From assembly GCF_011617705.1 (NCBI RefSeq), contig NZ_CP050154.1, positions 1,178,001 through 1,242,000 on the forward strand: DNA of 64,000 nucleotides, written 5' to 3'. Positions 25,983-34,242 of this stretch are shown here, one piece after another. A model generated the notes under the pieces. That model was given only the letters and a program-made list of their open reading frames with translations, was not told where the DNA came from and made no database searches. A program made the translations under genes and the position numbers. Source of the DNA: Brevibacterium limosum. GTDB lineage: Bacteria; Actinomycetota; Actinomycetes; Actinomycetales; Brevibacteriaceae. Every line of letters starts with the position of its first letter. Position 1 is the stretch's first letter.

Positions 25983-26921
25983 TTATGGACTGAGGTCGAG
26001 GACGGTCAGAGACGGGAAGACGGCGAAGATCACGGTGACGGGAAGGACGAAGACGACCACCGGGACGAGCATCCCGATCTCCTTCTTCCCGGACAGCTCG
26101 AGCAGCCTCCTCCGGGACTGTTCGCGCACGTCAGCGGCTTGGGAGCGCAGCACTTCGGCCAGTGGGGTGCCGCGGGTCATGGACACGGCGAGACCGTCGA
26201 CGAACTGGACTATTTCGGGGATGGCGATGCGTGTGGCCATCGCGTCGAGCGCTTCGACGAGCGGAGTCCCGGTGCGAGTGGCGGCCAGGGCCGCGCGGAG
26301 TTCGTCGATGAGGTCACCGGAGCAGGTGCGACACACCCGTTCGAGAGCCTCCACGATCCCCTCACCGGCGGTGATGGACAGTGCCAGGAGTTCGGCGACG
26401 GTGGGGAATTCGGCGAGCACACGGGATTCGTGGCGGGCGATGGCTTGGCTGAGTCGCCAATCGTTGAAGACGTGGCCGGCGATGCCGCCGCTGATGACGA
26501 GGACGAGGGTGACGATGGGGGAGAACCCGCGCTGCGCCGACAGGGCCCCGGCCAGGCCGCCGGCGACGATCATCCCGACGAGGATGCTCAACACCTGGCT
26601 GATGCGGAAGCGCTCGATCGTGGCATTCCCGCCGAGGCGGTCGATGCGCAGCCGCAGAGTCGCATCCGTGGTGATGCGCGAGGTCACCCACAGCGTCGAG
26701 CTGACCAGCCATGACTTCACCAGACCCCAGAATCCCTCCGTACGCGGGGTCGGAGGAGCATAGATATCGACCAAGGATTCCTGATCCCGCAGATAGGGTG
26801 CGATCCGCGACGACAGCGTCGGCCGGCGCAGCGGCGGGAGGGAGAGGACGAAGACACACAGTGCGAAACCGTTGAAGAGTCCGAGGGCCAGGATGGGCAG
26901 AGGTTCGCCGAGGAGGCTCAT
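25983..26921 (-). CDS. tadC: TadC-like type II secretion F-domain protein
   Basis: Inner-membrane platform protein (312 aa) with a T2SF domain: hydrophobic segments near the N-terminus and near residue 160, the LSITAGEGIVEALERV helix and AVSMTRGTPLAEVLRSQAADVREQ, then two C-terminal spans (KKEIGMLVPVVVFVLPVTVI). The ATG 26921 overlaps the tadB stop (ATGA). Much longer frames upstream are shadows of tadB. Confidence 0.85.
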   Translation of the reverse strand: MSLLGEPLPILALGLFNGFALCVFVLSLPPLRRPTLSSRIAPYLRDQESLVDIYAPPTPRTEGFWGLVKSWLVSSTLWVTSRITTDATLRLRIDRLGGNATIERFRISQVLSILVGMIVAGGLAGALSAQRGFSPIVTLVLVISGGIAGHVFNDWRLSQAIARHESRVLAEFPTVAELLALSITAGEGIVEALERVCRTCSGDLIDELRAALAATRTGTPLVEALDAMATRIAIPEIVQFVDGLAVSMTRGTPLAEVLRSQAADVREQSRRRLLELSGKKEIGMLVPVVVFVLPVTVIFAVFPSLTVLDLSP

Positions 26922-27892
26922 GCCGCGCGCCCGTCCACATCGTGCTCGATGCCGGTTGCGAATCCGCCGCTGGTGTTGCCGTCGCCGCCGAAGCGTCGGT
27001 GGGCGGCGCTGAGCGAGGATCCCTCGATGACCCGGGGTTCGGCCGGGAGCCGGCCGATGCGCTTCATCGCCTGGTACGCCAGCAGGGAGACGATGAAGCC
27101 CGCGGCCAAGAGGACCAGCCCGGGTCGGGAGTTGTACGCCACGGCCGTTTCGGGCCGGGTCGACAGGAACGCGAGCACCACCCACGGTGCGGCGACGGCC
27201 AATCTGGCTCCGTTGACCGTCCACTGCTGCCGAGCAGAGAGCTCGTTGCGGGTCCGGGCGTCATCACGGACGAACTGCGCCAGCGCCCGCAGCATGGTGC
27301 CCAGATCACTGCCGCCGACCTGCCGGGTGACGCTGAGAGCGACGACGATGCGATCGGCCACCGGGTCGGCGCTGACCTGTCGGAACCGCTCCAATGCCAG
27401 GGCGAACGAGCCGCTGGCCCGGTATTCCTCGGCGAAGACTTCGAACAGCGGCCGCAGCGGTTCGGGTCCGCGATGGGCCAGCGAACTCAGTGCTTCGGGC
27501 AGGGACAGTCCCGCACGGACTCCGGAATTGAGGTGGTCGAGGGTTTCGGGCCACAGCTCTCGCCGCATCACCTGTCGGCTGCGTGCCCGATGGTGCAGTG
27601 CTCGGTGAGGCAGCCAGGAGGCGAAGAGACCGAAGCACAGAGCGATCGCCCACGAACCGGTGAGCACCGTCGATACGACCGTTACGAGGCAGAACGCCGC
27701 AATCGAGATGAGCAGCAGGTGGGCCGGCCGAAGTCGCGGGAATCCGGCCCCGGTGAGCATGTCGTCGAGCTCGCGCACCCATCGCGACTGCGTCCGTCTG
27801 CTCTGCGGCCGCTGCCACAGCGACATCCACATGAGGAACAGCCCCGCCCCGAGGCAGGCACCGATGAGCAGAGCGGACTGCGAATAGCTCAC
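26918..27892 (-). CDS. tadB: TadB-like type II secretion F-domain protein
   Basis: 324-aa membrane platform protein with an N-terminal span, a central T2SF domain (LNSGVRAGLSLPEALSSL and VGGSDLGTMLRALAQFVRDD) and C-terminal spans. The GTG start at 27892 overlaps the tadA stop. TadB and TadC form the inner-membrane base that works with the TadA ATPase. Confidence 0.87.
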   Translation of the reverse strand: MSYSQSALLIGACLGAGLFLMWMSLWQRPQSRRTQSRWVRELDDMLTGAGFPRLRPAHLLLISIAAFCLVTVVSTVLTGSWAIALCFGLFASWLPHRALHHRARSRQVMRRELWPETLDHLNSGVRAGLSLPEALSSLAHRGPEPLRPLFEVFAEEYRASGSFALALERFRQVSADPVADRIVVALSVTRQVGGSDLGTMLRALAQFVRDDARTRNELSARQQWTVNGARLAVAAPWVVLAFLSTRPETAVAYNSRPGLVLLAAGFIVSLLAYQAMKRIGRLPAEPRVIEGSSLSAAHRRFGGDGNTSGGFATGIEHDVDGRAA

Positions 27893-29133
27893 GCCGCCTC
27901 CAGAATGGAGTGGAGATCGCGACCGATGCCGGCAAACCGTTCGCCGAGGTGGCCGAACCCCTGACCGCGGATGAGCTGTCCCCGTGGCGAATGGAAGATC
28001 GTGTCGAGTTCGACGACGTCGCCTTCGACCCCGCCGGGCACCGCGCAGATCTCATCGACCCGTCGCACCCCGGAGGGGTCCCGCCGCAGGTGGACGACGA
28101 CGTCGAGGCTGACGGCGACTGTGGGGACGACGAACGCTGATGAGATGTTCGCCCCGGCCAGCAGGGGCAGGGTGCAGATCTTCGTGATCGCCGCGCGAGC
28201 GGAGTTGGCGTGCAGCGTCGACATTCCTGCGAGACCCGAATTCAATGCGATGAGCATGTCGAGGCTCTCGGCCTCTCTGACCTCGCCGACGATGATCCGG
28301 GTCGGCCGCATCCGCAGAGCCTCCTTGACCAGGGCGCGGAGGGTGACCTCGCCGGTGCCTTCCAGCGACGGCTGCCGGCACTGCATGGGCACCCAGTCGC
28401 GACTGGGCAGGTTGAGTTCGAAGACCTCTTCACAGGAGATCGTGCGTTCCCGCGCCGGAATCGACCCGGCCAAGGCGTTGAGCATCGTGGTCTTGCCCGC
28501 CTGAGTCGCTCCGGAGACGAGGATGTTCGCCCCGCACGCCACGGCGGCGTCGAGGAACTCGGCGGCACCGGGAGTCAGTGATCCATGAGCGACGAGGTTG
28601 GCGAGATTGCGCGGCCGGGCGATGAACTTGCGGATATTCACGGCCGGATGAGTGCGGGTGATATCGGGCAGCACAACATGCAGCCGGGACCCGTCGGGCA
28701 GAATGGCGTCGACAAAAGGCTGGGAGAGATCGACGCGGCGACCCGAGGTCCGCAGCATCCGCTCGATCAGGTCGTCGAGCTCGGCCGAGCTCAGTTTCGT
28801 CGTCGTCAATTGGTGGATTCCGTCGACGGCGATGAAGACCTCGCTGGGCGAGTTCACCCAGATCTCCTCGACGTGCGGATCATCGAAATAGTCCTGCAGC
28901 GCACCGAAACCCGACAGCTGATTGTCGATATGGCGGAAGGTCGCCTCTTTGTCTTCGAGCAGGGGAAGATCAGCGACGAGACTGCGCTCATCGTACTCGG
29001 CGATGACGGTGCGAATGAGCTCGCGAGAGCGCTGGGTATCGGCGCGGGGATCCACATCGAGATCTCTGATCCGCTTGTGAACCTCACTGGTGATGACTTC
29101 GGTGGCTTCCACTCTGAACCCTTGCCCGATCAT
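27889..29133 (-). CDS. tadA: TadA/CpaF-type pilus assembly ATPase
   Basis: Cytoplasmic secretion ATPase (414 aa). An N-terminal helical domain is followed by EEIWVNSPSEVFIA, Walker A SGATQAGKTT (about residue 209), the acidic box in ISCEEVFELNLP, Walker B region RIIVGEVREAE and the His box STLHANSARAA. It is the first gene of the visible Tad cluster; the CpaE/Ssd-like gene that often precedes it is absent, and the region upstream holds only a small intergenic stretch and an IS. Confidence 0.92.
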   Translation of the reverse strand: MIGQGFRVEATEVITSEVHKRIRDLDVDPRADTQRSRELIRTVIAEYDERSLVADLPLLEDKEATFRHIDNQLSGFGALQDYFDDPHVEEIWVNSPSEVFIAVDGIHQLTTTKLSSAELDDLIERMLRTSGRRVDLSQPFVDAILPDGSRLHVVLPDITRTHPAVNIRKFIARPRNLANLVAHGSLTPGAAEFLDAAVACGANILVSGATQAGKTTMLNALAGSIPARERTISCEEVFELNLPSRDWVPMQCRQPSLEGTGEVTLRALVKEALRMRPTRIIVGEVREAESLDMLIALNSGLAGMSTLHANSARAAITKICTLPLLAGANISSAFVVPTVAVSLDVVVHLRRDPSGVRRVDEICAVPGGVEGDVVELDTIFHSPRGQLIRGQGFGHLGERFAGIGRDLHSILEAA

Positions 29134-29277
29134 TCAATTGACAGCGTGATTTGCTGTTTAACCTATCTGTAGTCGAATGAATAATCTAGTGAATTCCCAA
29201 ATCTGTGGATAACTCCGAACGGGCTTCGCAAATGCTCATCGTGTAGTTTCATGAATGTCATTGTGGCGGTTTCCGTC

Positions 29278-29306
29278 TTGCGTGAGGGTCGGTTTCGGTC
29301 TATATT
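29278..29306 (+). promoter_or_regulatory. Candidate promoter of an orphan small RNA
   Basis: TTGCGT (29278-29283) and TATATT (29301-29306) are separated by 17 bp, close to a housekeeping sigma consensus. No gene starts downstream; a strong terminator follows within 40 bp. Confidence 0.45.
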
Positions 29307-29312
29307 TTGCTC

Positions 29313-29387
29313 ACCGATCTTCAGTGGAAGCCATGTGAGCCGCGCCGCCGGCGGGATGAATCAGATCTCCCGCCGGCGGCGCTTTTT
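29313..29387 (+). ncRNA. Candidate small RNA (~75 nt)
   Basis: The region between the promoter-like pair and the terminator at 29342-29387 would give a ~75-nt transcript with a single-stranded 5' part and a very stable 3' hairpin. The only translation signal in it is a GGAAG-preceded ATG directly followed by TGA, so no protein is expected. It lies between tadA and the IS1380 element. Confidence 0.4.
29342..29387 (+). terminator. Strong intrinsic terminator without an upstream gene
   Basis: Perfect 15-bp GC-rich stem (arms 29342-29356 and 29368-29382, core GCGCCGCCGGCGGGA), an 11-nt loop and TTTTT. Orientation is +. The nearest upstream gene, tadA, is transcribed away from it. Confidence 0.85.
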
Positions 29388-29445
29388 GACCTATAACCCA
29401 CCGGCGCGGAGGTCTGTGCCCTTGCTCGGAAACGAGCTGCGTTAG

Positions 29446-31135
29446 CCTCAATTTTTCACGGTGTGGCTCGCGCCTTGATTCTCGCGCTGTGGAGCGCATT
29501 CGTTTCTGATTTTGCCATTCGGGTGTGACGCGGCCACCGTGTGTCGCCACGGTTGGGCGGGGACTCCGACCCCAACTGGTTTCCTCTACTCGAACGAACA
29601 CGGACACCACGATGGTTATCCCGGCTCGGGCCCTGGCAAGGAACGCAGTCGGTTCAGGCCAGCGACGATGTCTTGCGCGAATCGAGCAGTGTTTTTCACA
29701 TGCACCACCACCCGACGGGCCGTCCTCGCGATCGTCGCTGGCACTGTATAGATGTGCATACGCAGCTTCTTCGGCTCCCACCGACGAATCTCGTCATCGA
29801 CGAACGTCAACAGTCCGCTCCAGGCCTGCAGATCCCCGGCGAGAGCGACGATGGCCAACCAGACCCGATTCTGGTCGAAGCCTTTGAGGGGGAAATTGGC
29901 CAGCCCGGTGTCTTTGGCGATGCGGATCCGGTCCTCGCACCGTGCCCGGGAGCGGTGCCGGACTTCCAAATCGGCCAACTGCATACCGCGAGTGTTGGTC
30001 GCGAACGCGGTCAGCCGGTACCCATCAACGTCATCGAAACGCAATTGCGCACCAGGGTGGGGTCGTTCCCGACGGACGATGACTCGCATCCCGTCCGGCC
30101 AATCGTTGAGGTCGAGGACTCCGGTGAGCTCAGCAACGTCGGCACCTTCGCGGGGACGACCGTCGGTGTCGTAGGCCGGCTCCCACGCGTCCAGCTTCAT
30201 GAGTTGGCGATAGAGATCAGGCATCGTTGCCGGCAGCATCCACCCGACCGAGTACGACAGGCGCCTCCTGGTGAGGAAAGTCAGGAAGCCATGGGTGCCA
30301 CCGGCGGTATCGGTCCGGATGAGCACCGATTTACCCGGACGCGGCCTGCCGCCGGGAAGACCAGCGAGAACTTCCTTGACCAGCCGAATGTGATCGCTAG
30401 CGGTATTCGATCCGGCATTGCCCGGTCGCAGCAGCCCGGCAACGGGTTCGCCGCAACCCGATCGTCCGTGGTCGATGAACGCCAGCAGTGGATGGAATCC
30501 AAACCCTTTCTTGTACGTGGGCTTCGCCTCTTCCTTCTCACTGTGGGCGGTGACCAAGGTGGCATCGATATCAACGACCAGCGGAGCCCGAGCATCACTG
30601 TCATGGTTCGGTGCCTGAGCCCCGGCCAGTTCCCACACGCGGGCACGAGCAGCTGTCCGAGCGGTGTTGATCGCGGCCAAGGCTTGGTCGGCATCATCGG
30701 CGAGAGTGCGGATGAGGCGAGTGATCGTCGGGTTCGATGCCACCGGCCCATAGAGATCGGGCTCGTCGCGGAGGACGGAACTATCGGAGAGTGTGTCACC
30801 GCCGAGAGCCAAAGTGATGGCAATGTCGATGAGGATCTTGGCGGGGTCGTGGATGGCGAAGGGTCTCTTCCATGCCGCCAGAGCCTGCTTCAGGTGATGG
30901 CCGAGCCCGCTGGTGTGCACGGTTTCGGTGAGCAGCATGCCGCCGGCTTGCCCGAGGGCGTTGCTGGGCGCGGTATCGATGTGCAAGCGAGGATAGGTGC
31001 GGGTAGGCTTCACTCTGAGAGTGCTCCTTTTCCAATGGGTTTTTGTTGTCTTCGCAAGCACCATTATCCCTGGTCAGGAGCACTTTTCTTGTGTCAGTCC
31101 ACCATCCGGTCGATCCTAATCATGAAATCTCGAGG
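29446..31135 (-). mobile_element. IS1380-family insertion sequence with TTAG target duplication
   Basis: 1690-bp element. Left end CCTCAATTTTTCACGG and right end (reverse complement) CCTCGAGATTTCATGA match at 12 of 16 positions. TTAG flanks both sides (29442-29445 and 31136-31139), the 4-bp duplication expected for this family. The transposase gene inside is full-length, so the element looks intact and fairly recent. It inserted ~180 bp upstream of the flavohaemoglobin start. Confidence 0.93.
29616..31064 (-). CDS. IS1380-family transposase
   Basis: DDE transposase of 482 aa. After an N-terminal helical part come VVDIDATLVTAHSEKE (first catalytic Asp), HPLLAFIDHGRSGCGEP, VLIRTDTAGGTHGFL (second Asp) and LADLEVRHRSRARCEDRIR with the C-terminal acidic residue, then TGLANFPLKGF, all typical of this family. 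No frameshift or stop is seen. It ends 170 bp from the left end of the element. Confidence 0.93.
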   Translation of the reverse strand: MVLAKTTKTHWKRSTLRVKPTRTYPRLHIDTAPSNALGQAGGMLLTETVHTSGLGHHLKQALAAWKRPFAIHDPAKILIDIAITLALGGDTLSDSSVLRDEPDLYGPVASNPTITRLIRTLADDADQALAAINTARTAARARVWELAGAQAPNHDSDARAPLVVDIDATLVTAHSEKEEAKPTYKKGFGFHPLLAFIDHGRSGCGEPVAGLLRPGNAGSNTASDHIRLVKEVLAGLPGGRPRPGKSVLIRTDTAGGTHGFLTFLTRRRLSYSVGWMLPATMPDLYRQLMKLDAWEPAYDTDGRPREGADVAELTGVLDLNDWPDGMRVIVRRERPHPGAQLRFDDVDGYRLTAFATNTRGMQLADLEVRHRSRARCEDRIRIAKDTGLANFPLKGFDQNRVWLAIVALAGDLQAWSGLLTFVDDEIRRWEPKKLRMHIYTVPATIARTARRVVVHVKNTARFAQDIVAGLNRLRSLPGPEPG

Positions 31136-31197
31136 TTAGGGCGAGGCCGATCGGGCCGCGGCTGCCGGGCCTCGGTTGCGGTACGGAAAATCTCAAA

Positions 31198-31214
31198 TTC
31201 TACAACGCGTAGAA
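31198..31214. promoter_or_regulatory. Palindromic operator candidate upstream of hmp
   Basis: TTCTAC-AACGC-GTAGAA, a perfect 6-bp inverted repeat with a 5-bp centre, extending to ATTCTAC/GTAGAAA. It lies about 100 bp upstream of the hmp start in a stretch that is AT-rich for this genome. An NO-responsive repressor (NsrR-type) is the obvious candidate, but the site does not match an NsrR consensus I can quote. Confidence 0.45.
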
Positions 31215-31316
31215 ATGTGCGCGCGAGTCCGCGTAACGTCGAAATCGCACGAAGAACAGCGACCTGGAAAGGCCGTTCCAGCTGCGCGGCGAACATGCGC
31301 CGCAAAAGGAGCAGAA

Positions 31317-32543
31317 GTGATCTCCCAACCCGCACTCACTGTCGTGAAGGACACCCTCCCCGTCATCGGGTCCGCCATAGGTGACATCACCCCGGTCTTC
31401 TACGACCGGATGTTCACCGCCCGACCCGACCTGCTGCGCGATCTATTCAACCGCGGCAATCAGGCGCAGGGCGAGCAGCAGAAGGCACTGGCCGGCGCGA
31501 TCGCCGCCTATGCGAGCCTGCTCGTGTCCGAAGATGTACCGAACATCGATGCGATGATGAGCCGGATCGCGAACAAGCACGCCTCTCTGGGCATCACCGA
31601 AGACCAGTACCCGATCGTCTACGAGCACCTCTTCGCCGCCATCGGCGAAGTCCTCGGCGATGCGGTCACCCCTGAGATCGTCGACGCCTGGACCGAGGTC
31701 TACTGGGATATGGCGCACACGCTCATCCGCGCCGAGCGGGAGCTCTACGCCCGCCACGAGGTGTCACCGGGCGAGGTCTGGAACGATCTCCTCGTCGCCC
31801 GCCGCCGGCAGGAATCTCCGAACACCGTCAGCCTTGTGCTCTCCCGACCCGACGGCGGAGTGCTGCCGAAGGCCAGGCCCGGCCAGTACGTCTCCGTCCA
31901 GGTCGAGCTGCCCGACGGGGCTCACCAGATCCGTCAGTACAGCCTCACCCGGGCCACCTCACGTGAGTCCTGGACCGTCACCGTCAAGGCCGAGCCCGGT
32001 CGCGCCGAGGCCGGCATCCCCGCAGGTGAGGTGTCGAACTTCATTCACGGCAACGTCTTCGAAGGCGACAGAATCCGGTGCTCACTGCCGTACGGCGACC
32101 TCGTCGTCGAAGACGCCGAGACCCCATTGCTGCTCGTGTCCGCCGGCATCGGCTGCACCCCGATCCTCGGCGCGCTCAACGACCTCGTGTCCAAGGAGTC
32201 CCAGCGTCCCGTCACAGTCCTCCACGCCGACCAGTCGATGGCCGCTCATGCCCACCGGCATGAGATGGCGCAGCTGGTCGATCAGCTGCCGGGCGCGCGG
32301 ATGCACCACTGGTACGAACAGCTCGGTGCGCGGACGACGACCGAGACCATCCACGAAGGGTTCATCGACCTCGCCGAGGTGGACGTGGCCGCCGACGCGC
32401 AGGTCTACCTGTGCGGCCCGCCCCCGTTCATGAAGGCCGTGCGCCGCGGACTCGACGAACTCAATGTCCCGGCGGGCAATATCCACTTCGAGGTGTTCGG
32501 CCCCGACACCTGGGCCGCCGTGCCCGAGATGCAGCCGGCCTGA
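31317..32543 (+). CDS. hmp: Flavohaemoglobin / nitric oxide dioxygenase
   Basis: Converts NO and O2 to nitrate using NAD(P)H; cytosolic. The globin domain (about 1-140) has the phenylalanine in VFYDRMF, and the proximal His in ANKHASLGI. The FAD-binding domain shows RQYSLTRA; the NAD domain shows VSAGIGCTPILGAL and YLCGPPPFMKAV, ending with FEVFGPDTW. GTG 31317 is chosen because AAGGAG lies just upstream and it gives 408 aa, the family length. It is monocistronic, with a perfect hairpin 30 bp after the stop. Confidence 0.95.
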   Translation: MISQPALTVVKDTLPVIGSAIGDITPVFYDRMFTARPDLLRDLFNRGNQAQGEQQKALAGAIAAYASLLVSEDVPNIDAMMSRIANKHASLGITEDQYPIVYEHLFAAIGEVLGDAVTPEIVDAWTEVYWDMAHTLIRAERELYARHEVSPGEVWNDLLVARRRQESPNTVSLVLSRPDGGVLPKARPGQYVSVQVELPDGAHQIRQYSLTRATSRESWTVTVKAEPGRAEAGIPAGEVSNFIHGNVFEGDRIRCSLPYGDLVVEDAETPLLLVSAGIGCTPILGALNDLVSKESQRPVTVLHADQSMAAHAHRHEMAQLVDQLPGARMHHWYEQLGARTTTETIHEGFIDLAEVDVAADAQVYLCGPPPFMKAVRRGLDELNVPAGNIHFEVFGPDTWAAVPEMQPA

Positions 32544-32572
32544 GACTGAGGGGCGATCCGGGAGATTGTGCA

Positions 32573-32608
32573 GATGCGCGCCGAGGTGGCCCCACCTCGG
32601 CGCGCATC
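32573..32608 (+). terminator. hmp terminator
   Basis: Perfect 17-bp stem with a 2-nt (effectively 4-nt) loop; arm core GATGCGCGCCGAGGTGG. There is no T run after it. Both arms contain the CGCCGAGG octamer common in this window. Confidence 0.8.
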
Positions 32609-32639
32609 CCTCGGTTCCGGGCAGGCCGCGGACATGCAC

Positions 32640-32645
32640 TAGAAT
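32640..32645 (+). promoter_or_regulatory. -10 box of prfB, probable leaderless start
   Basis: TAGAAT ends 9 nt before the prfB ATG at 32655, and no Shine-Dalgarno sequence is present between them. The expected transcription start is within a few bases of the ATG. Confidence 0.55.
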
Positions 32646-32654
32646 CGGATCATT

Positions 32655-33779
32655 ATGGCCACCACTGATTACTCTTCTGAAATCGCCAACCTCCGCCAGA
32701 CGTACAAAGCGATTCTCGACGTGTCCGATCTGGACAATCTGCGCGACGAGGTCGCCGAGCTCACGGAGCAGGCGTCGTCGCCGACATTCTGGGATGATCC
32801 CGATTCGGCTCAGAAGATCTCGGCCAAGCTCTCTCACAAACAGGGCACCCTGGAGAAGCTCGAGAAGTTCGGTGAGCGCATCGACGATGCCGAACTGCTC
32901 GTCGAGATGTCTCAGGACGAAGGCGATGCGGACTCGCTCGAAGAAGCCGACCGTGACATCAGGAAGCTGCGCGATCAGCTGGCCGAACTCGAGATCTCGA
33001 CCCTGCTCAGCCACGAATACGATGAGCGCTCCGCCGTTGTGACCGTACGCTCCGGCGCCGGCGGCGACGACGCGACCGACTGGGCGCAGATGCTCACTCG
33101 CATGTACATCCGATGGGCGGAGAACCGCGGCTACAACGTCCAGGAACTCGACACCTCCTACGCCGAAGGTGCGGGAGTGAAGTCCGCGACGATCCAGATC
33201 AACGCCCCCTACGCCTATGGCACGCTGTCCGTCGAGGCCGGCACGCACCGGCTCGTGCGCATCAGCCCCTTCGACAACCAGGGACGTCGCCAGACTTCCT
33301 TCGCCGCCGTCGAGGTGGTCCCGCTCATCGAGTCCACCGACCATGTCGAGATCGATGAGAACGATCTGCGCATCGACGTCTACCGTTCCTCGGGCCCCGG
33401 CGGACAGTCGGTGAACACCACGGACTCGGCCGTGCGCATCACTCACGAGCCGACAGGTGTGGTGGTGAGCATGCAGAACGAGAAGTCCCAGATCCAGAAC
33501 AGGGAAGCTGCGATGCGCGTCCTGCAGTCGCGTCTGCTCGACCTCAAGCGCAAGGAAGAGGCGGCGCAGAAGAAGGAGCTGGCCGGCGACATCAAGGCCA
33601 GCTGGGGTGATCAGATGCGCTCCTACGTCACGCACCCGTACCAGATGGTCAAGGACCTGCGCACCGGCTACGAGGTCAACAACCCCTCGGCGGTCTTCGA
33701 CGGTGACCTCGACGGACTCATCGAGGCCGGCATCCGCTGGCGCAAGGAACAGGAGATGGCCGAAGAGGCCGACGACTGA
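32655..33779 (+). CDS. prfB: Peptide chain release factor 2
   Basis: Class I release factor for UGA/UAA (374 aa). RF2 features: the SPF anticodon-like tripeptide in [12 protein letters not shown], the catalytic GGQ loop in [12 protein letters not shown], and an N-terminal helical domain. The gene reads in one frame without the CTTTGA programmed frameshift known from many bacteria. It is followed by ~460 bp of non-coding DNA and then ftsEX, the usual actinobacterial order prfB-ftsE-ftsX-smpB-ssrA. Confidence 0.97.
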   Translation: MATTDYSSEIANLRQTYKAILDVSDLDNLRDEVAELTEQASSPTFWDDPDSAQKISAKLSHKQGTLEKLEKFGERIDDAELLVEMSQDEGDADSLEEADRDIRKLRDQLAELEISTLLSHEYDERSAVVTVRSGAGGDDATDWAQMLTRMYIRWAENRGYNVQELDTSYAEGAGVKSATIQINAPYAYGTLSVEAGTHRLVRISPFDNQGRRQTSFAAVEVVPLIESTDHVEIDENDLRIDVYRSSGPGGQSVNTTDSAVRITHEPTGVVVSMQNEKSQIQNREAAMRVLQSRLLDLKRKEEAAQKKELAGDIKASWGDQMRSYVTHPYQMVKDLRTGYEVNNPSAVFDGDLDGLIEAGIRWRKEQEMAEEADD

Positions 33780-34242
33780 GCCTCTGGCAGCTTTCTTTCC
33801 GCGGCCTGCCAGGCCACCCGTCGGCAGCCAGCCAGCCTGCCTGCAGGGAGCTGGCCCGTCCACCGTGCATCCGCTCCGCTGCCCGTCTGCGGTCGATTCA
33901 CCGAGGCGATTCGCCCATTTTGGCTGTGCCCCCTTGGCGAATCGACCACAAACGCGACGTGAGGATGCCAGCTCGCGTCATATCCTGATTCGCAGGGAAG
34001 TAAATGTCGATCTTCACCGCCGAAACCAACATTTGCTTCCCTGCGAATTCCGGATTCGCCGAGGAGGCCGGACCCCGACCCCGGCTGTACGGCCCAGCCC
34101 TGTTGAGTGACCCGCACACCGAGGAAGCCGAGACTGAGCCCGACTGTGAACTTCATCAGATCGCAACACACGCCCGGCCGCCTCCCCGAACATCACGGAA
34201 CTGTTACGTACAGTGGAAACGGCCGAGCCACCCGCAACATGA
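33780..34242. other. Non-coding region between prfB and ftsE with two large inverted repeats
   Basis: No convincing gene. It holds an inverted repeat CGATTCGCC/GGCGAATCG (33907-33915, 33936-33944) and a longer one at 33988-34007/34029-34048 (20-bp arms with one mismatch, 21-nt loop). Further GATTCGCC and CGAGG repeats lie around them. The ftsE promoter is probably near GTTACGTACAGT at 34202-34213. Confidence 0.6.
33988..34048. repeat. 20-bp inverted repeat
   Basis: Arms ATTCGCAGGGAAGTAAATGT and ACATTTGCTTCCCTGCGAAT pair at 19 of 20 positions around a 21-nt loop. No T tract follows. It is too far from prfB to be a simple terminator and could be a structured RNA or a decayed small mobile element. 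Confidence 0.6.

Noticed and set aside
29336-29341. ATG-TGA start-stop in the candidate small RNA as a regulatory minimal ORF
   Set aside because: A suitable GGAAG precedes it, but such a hexamer is easily found by chance and nothing else supports translation.
29251-29445. 64-codon plus-strand frame next to the IS1380 element
   Set aside because: It runs straight through the perfect terminator hairpin and has no ribosome site.
32655-32760. Programmed frameshift in prfB
   Set aside because: The gene reads through in one frame from the ATG and has no CTTTGA slippery stop.
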